From NCBI RefSeq assembly GCF_029203305.1, contig NC_089465.1, positions 620,001 to 684,000 of the forward strand: DNA of 64,000 bases. Direction: 5' to 3'. The DNA comes from Yamadazyma tenuis. Taxonomy: Eukaryota > Ascomycota > Pichiomycetes > Serinales > Debaryomycetaceae. The notes under the pieces were generated by a model that made no database searches, was not told the DNA's origin, and was given only the letters and a program-made list of their open reading frames with translations. How positions within the stretch are numbered: the first letter of the stretch is position 1; each line of letters opens with the position of its first letter. The position numbers and the translations under genes are program-made. Of this stretch, positions 1 to 10,724 are shown piece by piece.

Positions 1-848
1 TTAACCCAGATGAAGCTGTTGCTTACGGGGCTGCTGTTCAAGCCGCTATCTTGTCCGGTGACACTTCTTCTAAGGTTCAAGACTTGTTGTTGTTGGATGT
101 TGCTCCATTGTCCTTGGGTATTGAAACTGCCGGTGGTATCATGACCAAATTGATCCCAAGAAACTCTACCATTCCAACCAAGAAGTCTGAAACTTTCTCT
201 ACTTATGCTGACAACCAACCAGGTGTGTTGATTCAAGTGTTTGAAGGTGAAAGAGCCAAGACTAAGGACAACAACTTGTTGGGTAAGTTTGAATTGTCTG
301 GTATTCCACCAGCTCCAAGAGGTGTTCCACAAATTGAAGTTACCTTCGACATGGATGCCAATGGTATTTTGAATGTTTCTGCCGTTGAAAAGGGTACTGG
401 TAAGACTCAACAGATTACCATCACCAATGACAAGGGTAGATTATCTAAGGAAGATATCGAAAGAATGGTTAACGAAGCCGAAAAATACAAGGATGAAGAT
501 GAAAAGGAAGCTAACAGAGTTCAAGCCAAGAATGGTTTGGAATCTTATGCCTACTCTTTGAAATCCTCTTTGGGTGAAGAACAATTGAAGAGTAAATTAG
601 ACGCTGCTGAAATTGAAGAAGTCACTAAGGCTGCTGACGAAACCATCCAATGGTTAGATGCTAACCAAACTGCCACTCAAGAAGAATTTGCTGACAAACA
701 AAAGGAATTGGAAGGAAAGGCCAACCCAATCATGGCTAAGGCTTACCAAGGTGGTGCCGCTCCCGGTGGTGCTGCTCCAGGTGGATTCCCAGGTGCTGCC
801 CCAGGTGCTGAAGCCAACGATGGACCAACTGTTGAAGAAGTTGATTAA
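1..848 (+). CDS. SSA2: Hsp70 chaperone, SSA family (C-terminal part; 5' end outside window)
   Basis: The frame is open from base 3 and encodes the last 281 residues or so of a cytosolic Hsp70. Visible parts are the end of the ATPase domain ([17 protein letters not shown]), the linker ([16 protein letters not shown]), the beta-sandwich substrate-binding domain, the helical lid, a Gly/Ala/Pro-rich tail and the terminal EEVD that binds TPR co-chaperones. EEVD marks a cytosolic/nuclear SSA protein, not the mitochondrial or ER Hsp70. Family knowledge: ATP-driven folding of nascent and stressed proteins, and protein translocation. No CTG codon was seen and codon choice is strongly biased (TTG, GGT, GCT), as expected for very high expression. 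SSA2 is preferred over SSA1 only because ACS2 lies next to SSA2 in Candida albicans, from memory. The start lies left of the window. Confidence 0.95.
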   Translation, partial: NPDEAVAYGAAVQAAILSGDTSSKVQDLLLLDVAPLSLGIETAGGIMTKLIPRNSTIPTKKSETFSTYADNQPGVLIQVFEGERAKTKDNNLLGKFELSGIPPAPRGVPQIEVTFDMDANGILNVSAVEKGTGKTQQITITNDKGRLSKEDIERMVNEAEKYKDEDEKEANRVQAKNGLESYAYSLKSSLGEEQLKSKLDAAEIEEVTKAADETIQWLDANQTATQEEFADKQKELEGKANPIMAKAYQGGAAPGGAAPGGFPGAAPGAEANDGPTVEEVD

Positions 849-1707
849 ACCAACTGCTATTATTATTAATGATTATATAATTTTGCTGGTTTGCAAAAGC
901 TTTAGAGGTTATATAGAGAATACATGAAAAACATTTTATTTTTATCCGACTTTCCGGAGTTTTAAATTCTGGGGTTCCGCTTATCCATCACCATATCGGT
1001 TGTACTGGAGTTAAGTATGCAGATCACTACGCTTAACTCCAGAATTCCTTTAAACCTGGGGTTAATGACAGTTCCAAAGCCCGCTATAGGCACAGAACCC
1101 TTCCTTTTATCCCATGTGCCTTAACGACATCCACTTTTCTTTTTTGTTAGAAAGTTGTTTGCTTAAGCAAAGTACCCCACGGTGGTGCAAACAGAGTGGT
1201 CCCTGGTCCCACTAACTTTGCGAGAGGGGCTCAATGGCCTGGCACCAGCGCGCGGCGGCGACGGTGCTGCTTCCCCTCTCGTCGGGGGAAGCTTCCCCTA
1301 CGCCTGGGCCCAACAGAAATGGACGTGAGCGCGCCAGCACACGACGCTGTCCCGCTATGACTCAGGCTATATTAACTGGACTATTGTTTAAAGCACCAGG
1401 GAGTAACCTGACAAAATGTCGCAAATGGATAAAAGGCACAGGAGGCTGGAGCCTGGAGTTAAGCGACGTTTCTGTGGCAGTAAATCACCCGATACATAAC
1501 CGTAGGAATAGCAAATCAAATTAAACGTGATTATTTTCACTCATCCTATAAATATACGCCTATGGCGAAGTCGGTGGAATTTTTTAAATTTTTTTGGCTG
1601 TTACCCAATATTTTGCGTACCAACAAAAAAACCTCCTATACGAAGCGTCGCGTTTGAAAAATTCCAATCACCAATCGTATAGGCTCTTTTTTTGAAACAA
1701 TACTATC
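849..1707 (+). promoter_or_regulatory. SSA-ACS2 intergenic region, ACS2 promoter
   Basis: About 860 bases without a credible gene. A TATA box (TATAAATA, 1547-1554) lies about 155 bases before the ACS2 ATG. STRE-like CCCCT/AGGGG pentamers occur near 1224, 1273 and 1293. An 11-base inverted repeat, CTGGAGTTAAG / CTTAACTCCAG, lies at 1005-1015 and 1032-1042. The second arm plus two flanking bases (1030-1042) recurs in opposite orientation at 1453-1465. A 9-base inverted repeat, CCTATACGA / TCGTATAGG (1635-1643, 1675-1683), lies just before the start codon. The small open frame at 1234-1524 is considered chance. Confidence 0.6.
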
Positions 1708-3714
1708 ATGACCAACACAGAACACAAGGTGGTCCACGAGGCCAACGGCTGCCAATCTCATGATACTCCCAAGGAGTTCTACGACAGGCAACCCGAGCCA
1801 GGCTTCATCAAAGACATCGATCAATACTATCAGATGTATCACAAGTCCATTCAACAACCAGACGAATTTTTCGGACCTTTGGCCCGCGAGTTGTTACACT
1901 GGGACAAAGACTTCGCCAAGGTGCGCTCTGGTTCGTTGGATACCGGGGATGTTGCCTGGTTTTTGGGAGGTGAATTAAATGCCTGTTACAACTGTGTTGA
2001 CAGATACGCATTCCAAACTCCTGACAAGCTTGCAATTGTTTGTGAAAACGATGATGAAAAGGATAGCCACTCCTTGACTTACAAACAGTTGTTGTTTGAG
2101 ATCTGTAAAGTGTCGCAGGTGTTACAAGACTGGGGAGTCAAGAAAGGTGACACTGTGGCCATCTATATGCCCATGAACTCCCAGGCGATTATTGCCATGT
2201 TGGCAGTAGCCCGTTTAGGAGCCATCCACTCAGTGATTTTCGCTGGTTTCTCTTCTGGTTCCATCAAGGACAGAGTCAACGATGCCAGCTGTAAGGCTTT
2301 GATCACCTGTGATGAAGGTAAAAGAGGTGGAAAAACCATCAACATCAAGAAGTTATGTGATGAAGCTCTTGTCAACTGTCCATCTGTGGAAAAGGTACTT
2401 GTGTACAAACGTACGGGGGGAAACGTTTACATGGAATCAGGTAGAGACTTCTATTGGGACGAAGAAACTAGCAAGTTCAGTGGATACATTCCACCTACTC
2501 CTGTTAATGCTGAAGACCCATTGTTCTTATTGTACACCTCCGGATCCACGGGTACTCCCAAGGGAGTGGTTCACACCACTGCCGGGTACCTTTTAGGAGC
2601 GGCGTTGACCACCAAGTACATTTTTGATATCCACCAACAAGATGTCTTGTTCACGGCCGGTGATGTTGGTTGGATCACGGGCCATACCTACGCGTTGTAC
2701 GGACCATTATTATTGGGAGTCACATCGGTGGTATTTGAGGGAACCCCAGCGTATCCAGACTTTGGCCGGTTGTTCAAGATCATTGATGACCACAAAGTTA
2801 CTCACTTCTATATTGCTCCAACTGCGTTGAGATTGTTGAGAAAATCTGGGGAAGCCGAGATTGCCAAATACGATTTGTCCACTTTGAGAACCTTGGGTTC
2901 TGTGGGTGAACCTATTTCTCCAGATATTTGGGAATGGTATAACGAGAAAATCGGTAAGGGTCAATGTCATATTGCTGATACCTACTGGCAAACCGAGTCT
3001 GGTTCTCATTTCATTGCTCCAATTGCTGGTATCATTCCAAACAAGCCAGGATCTGCCGCTTTACCATTCTTCGGGATTGACACTTGTCTTATTGACCCAG
3101 TTTCGGGCCAAGAGATCCACGGAAATGATGTGGAAGGGGTTTTGGCCATCAAGAGTTCGTGGCCTTCCATGGCCCGTTCGGTGTGGAAAAATCATGGAAA
3201 GTACATGGATACTTACTTGAAGCCATATCCAGGTTTTTACTTCACTGGGGATGGGGCTGCTAGAGATCATGATGGTTACTACTGGATTAGAGGAAGAGTC
3301 GATGATGTGGTGAACGTCAGTGGCCACAGATTATCGACGGCTGAAATCGAAGCGATTTTGATCGAATATCCTGGTGTAACTGAATCTGCCGTGGTTGGTA
3401 TCAACGACGATTTGACTGGACAAGCTATTGTTGCCTATGTAGCTTTGAAAGACAATGCGGTGGACAATTTGGATGAGTTGAGAAAAGCCTTGGTGATGTT
3501 GGTAAGAAAAGAAATTGGTCCTTTTGCTGCTCCCAAGTCCATTATTGTCGTTGCTGACTTGCCCAAAACCAGATCCGGTAAGATCATGAGAAGAATCTTG
3601 AGAAAGATTAGTTCTCACGAAGCCGACCAATTGGGTGATATCTCCACCTTGGCCAACCCTCAATCTGTTGAAGGTATCATTGAATGCTTCAGTGCCCAAT
3701 TCGGAAAGAAATAA
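1708..3714 (+). CDS. ACS2: Acetyl-coenzyme A synthetase (AMP-forming)
   Basis: 668 residues from an ATG at 1708, the usual length for yeast Acs. It makes acetyl-CoA from acetate, ATP and CoA through an acetyl-adenylate. This is the cytosolic/nuclear acetyl-CoA source for lipid synthesis and histone acetylation and for growth on acetate or ethanol. Visible features are the N-terminal ACAS domain, the P-loop-like motif [11 protein letters not shown] at residues 276-286, the hinge segment [13 protein letters not shown], and the C-terminal acetylatable catalytic lysine in TRSGKIMRR (about K625). The N-terminus (VVHEANG) resembles the ACS2 type of Candida species more than ACS1; this subtype call rests on recall and on SSA2 linkage. 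GPI18 follows on the same strand after a very short gap. Confidence 0.95.
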   Translation: MTNTEHKVVHEANGCQSHDTPKEFYDRQPEPGFIKDIDQYYQMYHKSIQQPDEFFGPLARELLHWDKDFAKVRSGSLDTGDVAWFLGGELNACYNCVDRYAFQTPDKLAIVCENDDEKDSHSLTYKQLLFEICKVSQVLQDWGVKKGDTVAIYMPMNSQAIIAMLAVARLGAIHSVIFAGFSSGSIKDRVNDASCKALITCDEGKRGGKTINIKKLCDEALVNCPSVEKVLVYKRTGGNVYMESGRDFYWDEETSKFSGYIPPTPVNAEDPLFLLYTSGSTGTPKGVVHTTAGYLLGAALTTKYIFDIHQQDVLFTAGDVGWITGHTYALYGPLLLGVTSVVFEGTPAYPDFGRLFKIIDDHKVTHFYIAPTALRLLRKSGEAEIAKYDLSTLRTLGSVGEPISPDIWEWYNEKIGKGQCHIADTYWQTESGSHFIAPIAGIIPNKPGSAALPFFGIDTCLIDPVSGQEIHGNDVEGVLAIKSSWPSMARSVWKNHGKYMDTYLKPYPGFYFTGDGAARDHDGYYWIRGRVDDVVNVSGHRLSTAEIEAILIEYPGVTESAVVGINDDLTGQAIVAYVALKDNAVDNLDELRKALVMLVRKEIGPFAAPKSIIVVADLPKTRSGKIMRRILRKISSHEADQLGDISTLANPQSVEGIIECFSAQFGKK

Positions 3715-3775
3715 TTTAATAGAGTGTATATTCAATATCAAATACCATCATCCTCATCTGCAGCCAAATTGTGCA

Positions 3776-4999
3776 ATGCGCATCCAAACTTGTTTCTCGC
3801 CAAACAAACACCAGCGAATGTGGAAGACGTTTTTGGCATTGAAGCTTGCTCAACTCGTGGTGCTATACAATGTTCCTGCCCAATTCGATGTTTCTTCAGA
3901 CATCTTGATTGAGTCCTATAGTTCTGATCGGTTGGGGCTCCCGATTATTGATAGACTTCTCGATGGATTCTTGATCTGGGACAATGTCTATTTCACCGAT
4001 TTGTTCAAAAATGACATCAAATACGAACACCAGTTTGTGTTTAGTCCCGGGTGGGTGGCCCTTATTCGGTATATTGCCTCATTGTTGCCAACCCAAAATT
4101 TCTATGTGCTACTAGCCATTGCAACTGTGGTTTCTAATGTTTGTCAGTTGATGGCCTGTCAAGTGCTATACGTGTTTTCTCGCAAAATGTTCGAGAAAAT
4201 GCCATTTTTCGGCCTCAAATCAAAGGATTTGGCCCATAAGGCGGCTTTATACTATATTCTTTCGCCCGGTGGGATCTTCTTAACTGCTTCATATTCGGAG
4301 AATTTGGGGTCGCTCTTGTCGATTCTCGCGTTATATTTAAGAGAAGTATCCATCAGTTACAGTGCTAACTACCACCTCAAAGTTCGGCTCTGGGCTGTCT
4401 ACATTTTCAGTGGCATAGTTCTTGCTGCCGCTTTCCAAGTAAGGGCAAACTGTCTTCTTTTGGGAATTTTCTATCTTTATGATCTTGAACGTTTCTGGCG
4501 AGCATCAGAAGTCTCCAGCACAATCATAAGTTTCGTTTCTGGAATTCCATTGTTCGTTTCGTTCGTGTATACCAACTACGTGGGTTATAAAACTTTCTGT
4601 CCCGGACGAGGAGAATGGTGCAACCATGTATTTCCATCATTATTCCAGTACTGCCAGGTGCACTATTGGAACAACGGGTTTCTCAACTACTGGACCCCAA
4701 ATAATATTCCAAACTTCATAATTTCACTGCCAATTGTGGCTACTAACGTTTATCTAATCTGGTACTTTTACACCAAGTACCCTTCCCACTTGTTGATACC
4801 GTACTTACTTTTAAACGCTATTCTTGTGGTGCTCGGAGTATTGTTTTGGAATATCCAAATTCTCAACCGAATTCTCAATTTTAACCCAGTTTTCTACTGG
4901 TTTCTTGCAGTCATTGACAACAAGATGATCCGTCGGGGGCTTTTGTTTTGGATTCTCATCCAAGCTGGACTTTTTGGTGCTTTCCTTCCTCCAGCCTAA
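3776..4999 (+). CDS. GPI18: GPI mannosyltransferase 2 (PIG-V family)
   Basis: 407 residues from the first in-frame ATG after ACS2. A second ATG at 3818 (393 residues) starts just before the first membrane segment and may be the true one. This polytopic ER membrane enzyme adds the second mannose to the GPI anchor precursor from dolichol-phosphate-mannose. Sequence support: a first hydrophobic segment followed by PAQFDVSSDIL, matching the family's conserved QFDTS region; a luminal acidic WDNVYF motif; about eight hydrophobic segments; and the LSPGGIFLTASYSENL block typical of PIG-V/GPI18. Only about 60-100 bases separate it from the ACS2 stop, so its promoter overlaps the ACS2 3' region. The open frame extends upstream into ACS2 only through a GTG codon, which I do not accept as a start. 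Confidence 0.9.
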   Translation: MRIQTCFSPNKHQRMWKTFLALKLAQLVVLYNVPAQFDVSSDILIESYSSDRLGLPIIDRLLDGFLIWDNVYFTDLFKNDIKYEHQFVFSPGWVALIRYIASLLPTQNFYVLLAIATVVSNVCQLMACQVLYVFSRKMFEKMPFFGLKSKDLAHKAALYYILSPGGIFLTASYSENLGSLLSILALYLREVSISYSANYHLKVRLWAVYIFSGIVLAAAFQVRANCLLLGIFYLYDLERFWRASEVSSTIISFVSGIPLFVSFVYTNYVGYKTFCPGRGEWCNHVFPSLFQYCQVHYWNNGFLNYWTPNNIPNFIISLPIVATNVYLIWYFYTKYPSHLLIPYLLLNAILVVLGVLFWNIQILNRILNFNPVFYWFLAVIDNKMIRRGLLFWILIQAGLFGAFLPPA

Positions 5000-5303
5000 C
5001 GGTCGCACTAAGCTCATAAAACAGATCGTCTAGAAAACACCGAAATGGACACTGACTTCTGTACCACGAACGGTACCACATCCAAGTCAAAAAACAGCTG
5101 ACTAAAGACACCGGGTACTCATACTAAGGTACACCTATTCTAGTTAAAATGTGAGCACCCCCCTGTGCCAGTTTGGGATATCATTACCCGAATTGGTAAT
5201 GGGTTGCGACCAGGATAACCCGATCTCAAATGCCCAAATATATAAAATACACCACAGTACACCAAGAAATACGTAGTTTCACAACACACGGCAAGTACAT
5301 AAT
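5000..5303 (+). promoter_or_regulatory. GPI18 3' region and promoter of the DUF3445 gene
   Basis: A 304-base spacer with a clear TATA box (TATATAAAA, 5239-5247) about 60 bases before the next ATG. Around 5183-5200 the half-palindrome ATTACCCGAATTGGTAAT is nearly symmetrical (ATTACC/GGTAAT arms) and could be an operator. Nothing coding was seen. Confidence 0.4.
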
Positions 5304-6557
5304 ATGAATACCACTCTTATTGAAACATTTGAAGGGTTTCGGTTCCCCAAAATGGTGAATTATATGTTGGTGGTGGTGCTTCTAGCTGCTGCCGTACTCA
5401 GCAAAGAGTATAGAAAACTGAAATCCACGACCTCCAAATCAAAATCCCTACAAAAGCCACAAAAATCCTTGTCCTTAAATAAAGACAGAAAGTTTGGCAC
5501 CTGGACCCCGGAGCTGTTTCAACTCCCAGTTCCAGAGCCTTTCCCAAACTGGGACATCAAATCCACGTCTCCGTTGCCTTACAGAGCATTCAAGCACAAA
5601 TACAATATCACTATGGGAATCAGAAACATGGACTGGAACCTGTGGTTCGAGTTGGATAACGAGTGGACAAAGTTTCACGAAGAAAAGTTGAAGCGGGTCA
5701 AACAGTATGACAAGAAATTGCACGAAACCGGTGTTGAAGCTGTTGATGCTGCTTATGAGCTTCTTGACGAGATGAGAAATTACTTACCAGCCCGGTACCC
5801 CACTCTATTTCAAAAGACTAACTTGGGTGTAAAGAACTTGGAGACAGGCGAAGACCACAAGTTTCGAGGAAGTTATCGGGTTTATAAAGGACCGGGTTCA
5901 GAAGGTGAAGACCCTATGTTAATTGCTGCGAAAATGGTTCAGGACGATTTGGCAGTCATGATGGAAAGCGATAATGGCGAGTATATTTTGAAGGCTGGGG
6001 CGGTGATTTTACCCGGGTTCTGGAAGTTGGAAGACAAGTACAACCAAACATTGGAGAATATCCACACACATGGTGACGTTCCAAAATTTAAAGAAAAGCT
6101 TCAGAGTCCTATGGAGAAGTTTTTCATTCGGTTGACATGTGATAAAGCTGTTGTTAGAAACAACTACTTCCTCCAAACCGACGAAGAACTCGGGTGGTCT
6201 AGTTCCATTGGAGACGAATTTGGTGAAAAAGTAGGCTGGTATACTGCTGATGAAGCCAATGATATTTCCAAAATCCACTTAAGATCTGAGCGACAAAGTT
6301 TAAGAAGGCTTCCCAAGTCCGGTGCTATAGTTTTCACCGTCAGAACATACTTCATTCCCATTTCCAAGCTAGTGGAGGAACCGTATATTCCAAGACGTCT
6401 TTTGAACGGGATTCAAAGCTGGGAAGAAGATGTACAAGAGTATCGTGGTTACACTAAATTCAAGGATATCTTGTTGCCGTACTTGGAACAAAAAGCCGAG
6501 GCTCAAGAGAAGTTGGGATATCTTCCTGAAAAGGAGACCAATGCATTCCCGTTCTAG
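5304..6557 (+). CDS. DUF3445 family protein (haem-dependent oxidative demethylase-like), membrane-anchored
   Basis: 417 residues. After a short N-terminus, residues 17-33 form one hydrophobic anchor (MVNYMLVVVLLAAAVLS), followed by a Lys/Ser-rich linker and a soluble domain from about residue 75 to 400. The domain matches DUF3445 (PF11927, the family of haem-dependent oxidative N-demethylases). Matching blocks are MDWNLWFELDNEW, the MVQDDLAVM block, VILPGFWKLEDKYNQ, THGDVPKFKEKLQSPMEKFF, and LRSERQSLRRLPKSGAIVFT. Family members bind haem and in some bacteria demethylate dimethylamine-type substrates. The fungal substrates are not known to me. The second ATG (5352, M17) would still leave the anchor. 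Fungal copies are usually single-anchor proteins, probably of the ER or mitochondrial membrane; that location is inference. Confidence 0.8.
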   Translation: MNTTLIETFEGFRFPKMVNYMLVVVLLAAAVLSKEYRKLKSTTSKSKSLQKPQKSLSLNKDRKFGTWTPELFQLPVPEPFPNWDIKSTSPLPYRAFKHKYNITMGIRNMDWNLWFELDNEWTKFHEEKLKRVKQYDKKLHETGVEAVDAAYELLDEMRNYLPARYPTLFQKTNLGVKNLETGEDHKFRGSYRVYKGPGSEGEDPMLIAAKMVQDDLAVMMESDNGEYILKAGAVILPGFWKLEDKYNQTLENIHTHGDVPKFKEKLQSPMEKFFIRLTCDKAVVRNNYFLQTDEELGWSSSIGDEFGEKVGWYTADEANDISKIHLRSERQSLRRLPKSGAIVFTVRTYFIPISKLVEEPYIPRRLLNGIQSWEEDVQEYRGYTKFKDILLPYLEQKAEAQEKLGYLPEKETNAFPF

Positions 6558-6737
6558 GATTTGATAGGTAGAAAAATAGACATAGATAATAGTGATTGTA
6601 GGAACAAGAATGAAAAATTATCTAGAGCACGACGGAAGTGCTATAACTTTCTTGCTGCGACAGCCAATGTTTACACAAATTATTCCTTATCCATATATTA
6701 ATACATAATCATAATATACAATCCGCCAACAAGAGAC

Positions 6738-7975
<1,238 letters not shown>

Positions 7976-8143
7976 TTTATATTGTGTATATGTAAATTAG
8001 TAATAGTAATGTTTATATGATGGGAAAATATCTTCGTAGTTTGGGTCATGCCCTTCTTTTCTGGTTGTTTGCTTCTGGCTGTGGCAGTTGGATTTCTAAT
8101 AATTATTTATTGTCTATACTTTTGGTATCTCTATTCTATAGGC

Positions 8144-8830
8144 TCAGCACACAACCGTTGCTTCCATTGAGCTCTCTTCTTTCGTCAAACAAACCCCCGA
8201 CGTGTACAACATCAGTTTCACAGTGGCCTCATCAACACCTTGGATTATAACATGAATGTGGCTCATAGCCTTCACACTCTGTAGACTTTCCCAGTTCTTA
8301 AACCATAAGAGGTTCTCCCACTTGATACCGTACTTTTCACAAAATGTCTTCTTTAAGTATCTTTCTATGACGGTTCTGGTGTCTGCCGAAATATCCCCTA
8401 TTGGACTTAATGGATCCACCGGAATTTTAAACTTAGTCCATACGCACAAATGGTGGATACCCTCTGCAAAGTTATAAGGAAAGTCATTTTTAAGAATCTT
8501 TACGTCGCTGGGCTCAACAAACAACATGGTCAGTTTGGGCTTGATTACAATTTGACTATCATCCAACTGCCGGGCAGTTTCCGATTGTGCCCACTGAAGT
8601 TGGTTAATTAGAAGGTACTTGAAGACGGACATTTGAGGATCCAGCACAACTTGTTTCTTGAACTTGAGGTACTTTTCACTATCGGGCCCCAGCCGGGCAA
8701 AACGTTCTAGTTTATTAGACCGGACAATATCAACCACCTCTTCCCACTGATAAGGCAGCTGCCGTATTTTAAAAAGTGGCATATTTGGCATCTGGATGAA
8801 TTGAATTTGGCTGTCAACTACTACGCTCAT
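8144..8830 (-). CDS. DUF3605 family protein of unknown function
   Basis: 228 residues from the ATG at 8830 (MSVVVDS...). Four more codons upstream are open but begin with GTG. The protein is soluble with no signal or membrane segment. Blocks typical of DUF3605 (PF12239) are visible: RLGPDSEKYLKFKKQV, the SVFKYLLINQLQW block, FVEPSDVKILKNDFPYNF, and the nearly invariant HHLCVWTKFKIP. The family is fungal, about 200-250 residues, and I know of no established biochemical role. It sits tail to tail with H4 and head to head with the GPM2-like gene across a 600-base spacer. Confidence 0.75.
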   Translation of the reverse strand: MSVVVDSQIQFIQMPNMPLFKIRQLPYQWEEVVDIVRSNKLERFARLGPDSEKYLKFKKQVVLDPQMSVFKYLLINQLQWAQSETARQLDDSQIVIKPKLTMLFVEPSDVKILKNDFPYNFAEGIHHLCVWTKFKIPVDPLSPIGDISADTRTVIERYLKKTFCEKYGIKWENLLWFKNWESLQSVKAMSHIHVIIQGVDEATVKLMLYTSGVCLTKEESSMEATVVC

Positions 8831-9436
8831 TTTTTTCCACACAACCTATTTGATAAGAGCTCGACCACAAATGCCACGAGAATGCAATTAATTGGTACCA
8901 CCGGATTTTAGAGATAAATCATGCTTATATATGGAGACGCCCTGTTATTTATTTCATTGATGTTACATTGAAGATGAAGGTTGCAATATCGCAGAAAAAG
9001 CAATGTGGCTGCATCCATCTTATCAGACAACTCTGGCCATGCACGACCATATATTGGAGATACCATTTACAGGTAGTAGAGATGTGTATGTCTATAACTG
9101 AGTAGCTAGTATTCATTACAAGTATATAGAATACCAGGAGGGGTTTTCCCAGATTTTTAGGGGGTTCTATTAAACTTTACTGATATGTTGTTAATGGACA
9201 AACTCTATTTGAAAAATGTGAAATCTACTATTTCTATATAGCGGGGTATTTTTTAGCTAATTCATTGCAGTAGTCACCAACCAGTTTTGCTACTAGACCC
9301 ACCCACAGCGTTGCTCCCAGTCACGTGGGTACAATAATAGTTGTCATTTGGGATTGTGTTGGGGTAGGGGGGCTCCATCACGTGCTCTTCTTATCTTGCT
9401 ACATCATCAGATGAGCGCACTAAAAATAATTACAAA
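8831..9436. promoter_or_regulatory. Divergent spacer between the DUF3605 gene and GPM2
   Basis: 606 bases, AT-rich, with no credible gene or RNA. The E-box-like core CACGTG occurs at about 9321-9326 (CAGTCACGTGGGTA), and CACGTG recurs near 9380 (ATCACGTGCTC). Two CACGTG sites within 120 bases of the GPM2 start are good candidates for Cbf1- or Tye7-type bHLH binding. Tye7 controls glycolytic genes in Candida, which would suit a phosphoglycerate-mutase paralogue. A TATA-like TATATATGGA run lies near 8925 on the DUF3605 side. Confidence 0.45.
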
Positions 9437-10177
9437 ATGATGAAGCTTGTAGTGTTACGCCATGGCGAATCACTAAGTAACGACGAAAACAAGTTTTCGG
9501 GATGGATCGATGTCAAGCTCAGCGATAAGGGAAAGAGGGAAGCGGAACATGCAGGTGAATTGATAGCAGCAGCTGGCTCCACCAATATTCGCCATCTCTA
9601 TACCTCTAGGCTTTCACGATCCATCCAAACTGGCAACATTATTCTCGAAACCCTCGACCTACTTTACATTGACCACCACAAGTGCTGGGAGCTTAATGAG
9701 AGGCACTACGGGGCTTTCCAAGGACACAATCGTAAAGAGATATTTGAGCAAGTAGGAGCTCAGCTGTATAATTACATTCGGAGAAACTTCCATGGTAAGC
9801 CTCCGCCCATTGAAGGTGTTGATGGTAGTGTGGACTCTCGATATGATGACCTTGACCGTACAGCGATTCCGAACGGAGAATCGCTAGAGGATGTAATGAA
9901 TCGGTTTATTCCTTTGTTCAAGTCGATTCTCTCATCAAACGCTCCTGGAGACGATATACTCATAATCACCCACGGATCGGTGGTCAGAAGCATCATCAAG
10001 TACTTGGCCAACATTGCCGAAGAAGACATAAGCAAGGTGGAGATTCCCACGGGGATTCCAATCATCTTTGAGTTAGATGATCAGGGTCGGTTGCAGACGC
10101 CGTACCATTATTTAAACCATGAATTGGCGTTGCAGGAGATCCAAAACTACAGAAAGAAGACGATGTATAAGATGTGA
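9437..10177 (+). CDS. GPM2: Phosphoglycerate mutase-like protein (dPGM family paralogue)
   Basis: 246 residues, the usual dPGM length. The phosphohistidine motif RHGE is at residues 8-11, followed by SRLSRSIQT, LNERHYGAFQG, the RRNF..PPP block, a second histidine in THGS, and IPTGIPIIFEL near the end. It is therefore a histidine-phosphatase-superfamily member of the cofactor-dependent phosphoglycerate mutase type. Several residues differ from glycolytic Gpm1: the lysine of the substrate pocket (GKDKAE block) is Arg in GHNRKE, and the Asn after the second catalytic His (HGNS) is Ser (HGSV). Divergent GPM2/GPM3 copies in S. cerevisiae have little or no glycolytic activity; the same may hold here. 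RPN4 follows on the same strand, the Candida albicans order from memory. Confidence 0.8.
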   Translation: MMKLVVLRHGESLSNDENKFSGWIDVKLSDKGKREAEHAGELIAAAGSTNIRHLYTSRLSRSIQTGNIILETLDLLYIDHHKCWELNERHYGAFQGHNRKEIFEQVGAQLYNYIRRNFHGKPPPIEGVDGSVDSRYDDLDRTAIPNGESLEDVMNRFIPLFKSILSSNAPGDDILIITHGSVVRSIIKYLANIAEEDISKVEIPTGIPIIFELDDQGRLQTPYHYLNHELALQEIQNYRKKTMYKM

Positions 10178-10724
10178 TATAAGTGCCCAAGGAGAAGCAA
10201 ATGAAGGAAGAGTAAGTTAAACTGGTATTCTTATGGCACACAGTACATAGATAAACGATATGCATAGAAACAAGATACATAATTTCACCACCATCTACGT
10301 GCGTTTATGTGGCTGTCTCGCAGCCAATCGGCACTAGCTGGCGTTAATAAGGTTGAAGGAAAGTGCAGCAATTCACATCAGTCATACGCCACAATTTTAC
10401 GCTTGACCCAGGCGCATGCGCTGGTTCAGGCGCGAAAGGTTGCTCCGCTCGCGACGGATCTATTCTCGCCCGTGCTACCAGCGGTTGGCGCGGAACGAAA
10501 AGGCTACCAGTGGAAGCAAGAGGAATGTTCCAATCATTGCGAAAAAACAAGGGATCGTCCTCTGATGAGTAATGGTCTAGCTCGCGAATTATGTGCAGGT
10601 ACAAACATCAACAAATATAAATCGCCACCAGCTCGCCGTCTGGCGTTTCACAAGCATTAACTGGCGTTATTTCAACATCAGTTGAGTTTACCCTTTGTTT
10701 AATAGAATTTCCACAAACCCCAAG
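10178..10724 (+). promoter_or_regulatory. RPN4 upstream region
   Basis: 547 bases. The octamer CTGGCGTT occurs three times on the plus strand (10338-10345, 10640-10647, 10661-10668), with related TGGCG/CGCCA pentamers elsewhere. A perfect palindrome GCGCATGCGC lies at 10412-10421 in a short GC-rich stretch. The proteasome-element-like CGCCACC occurs near 10623. These may be sites for stress regulators of RPN4. The ATG-started frame at 10307-10660 (117 codons) has promoter-like composition and is not called. Confidence 0.45.

Noticed and set aside
1234..1524. 96-codon ATG frame in the ACS2 promoter
   Set aside because: Composition is that of GC-rich promoter DNA, no domain or coding bias, and it lies where regulatory repeats are found.
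3635..3775. N-terminal extension of GPI18 into ACS2
   Set aside because: Opens only with GTG, overlaps the ACS2 coding end, and adds residues not found in the family.
10307..10660. 117-codon ATG frame upstream of RPN4
   Set aside because: Ala/Arg/Cys-rich without recognisable fold, overlapped by equally open frames on other strands, and containing the repeated CTGGCGTT elements.
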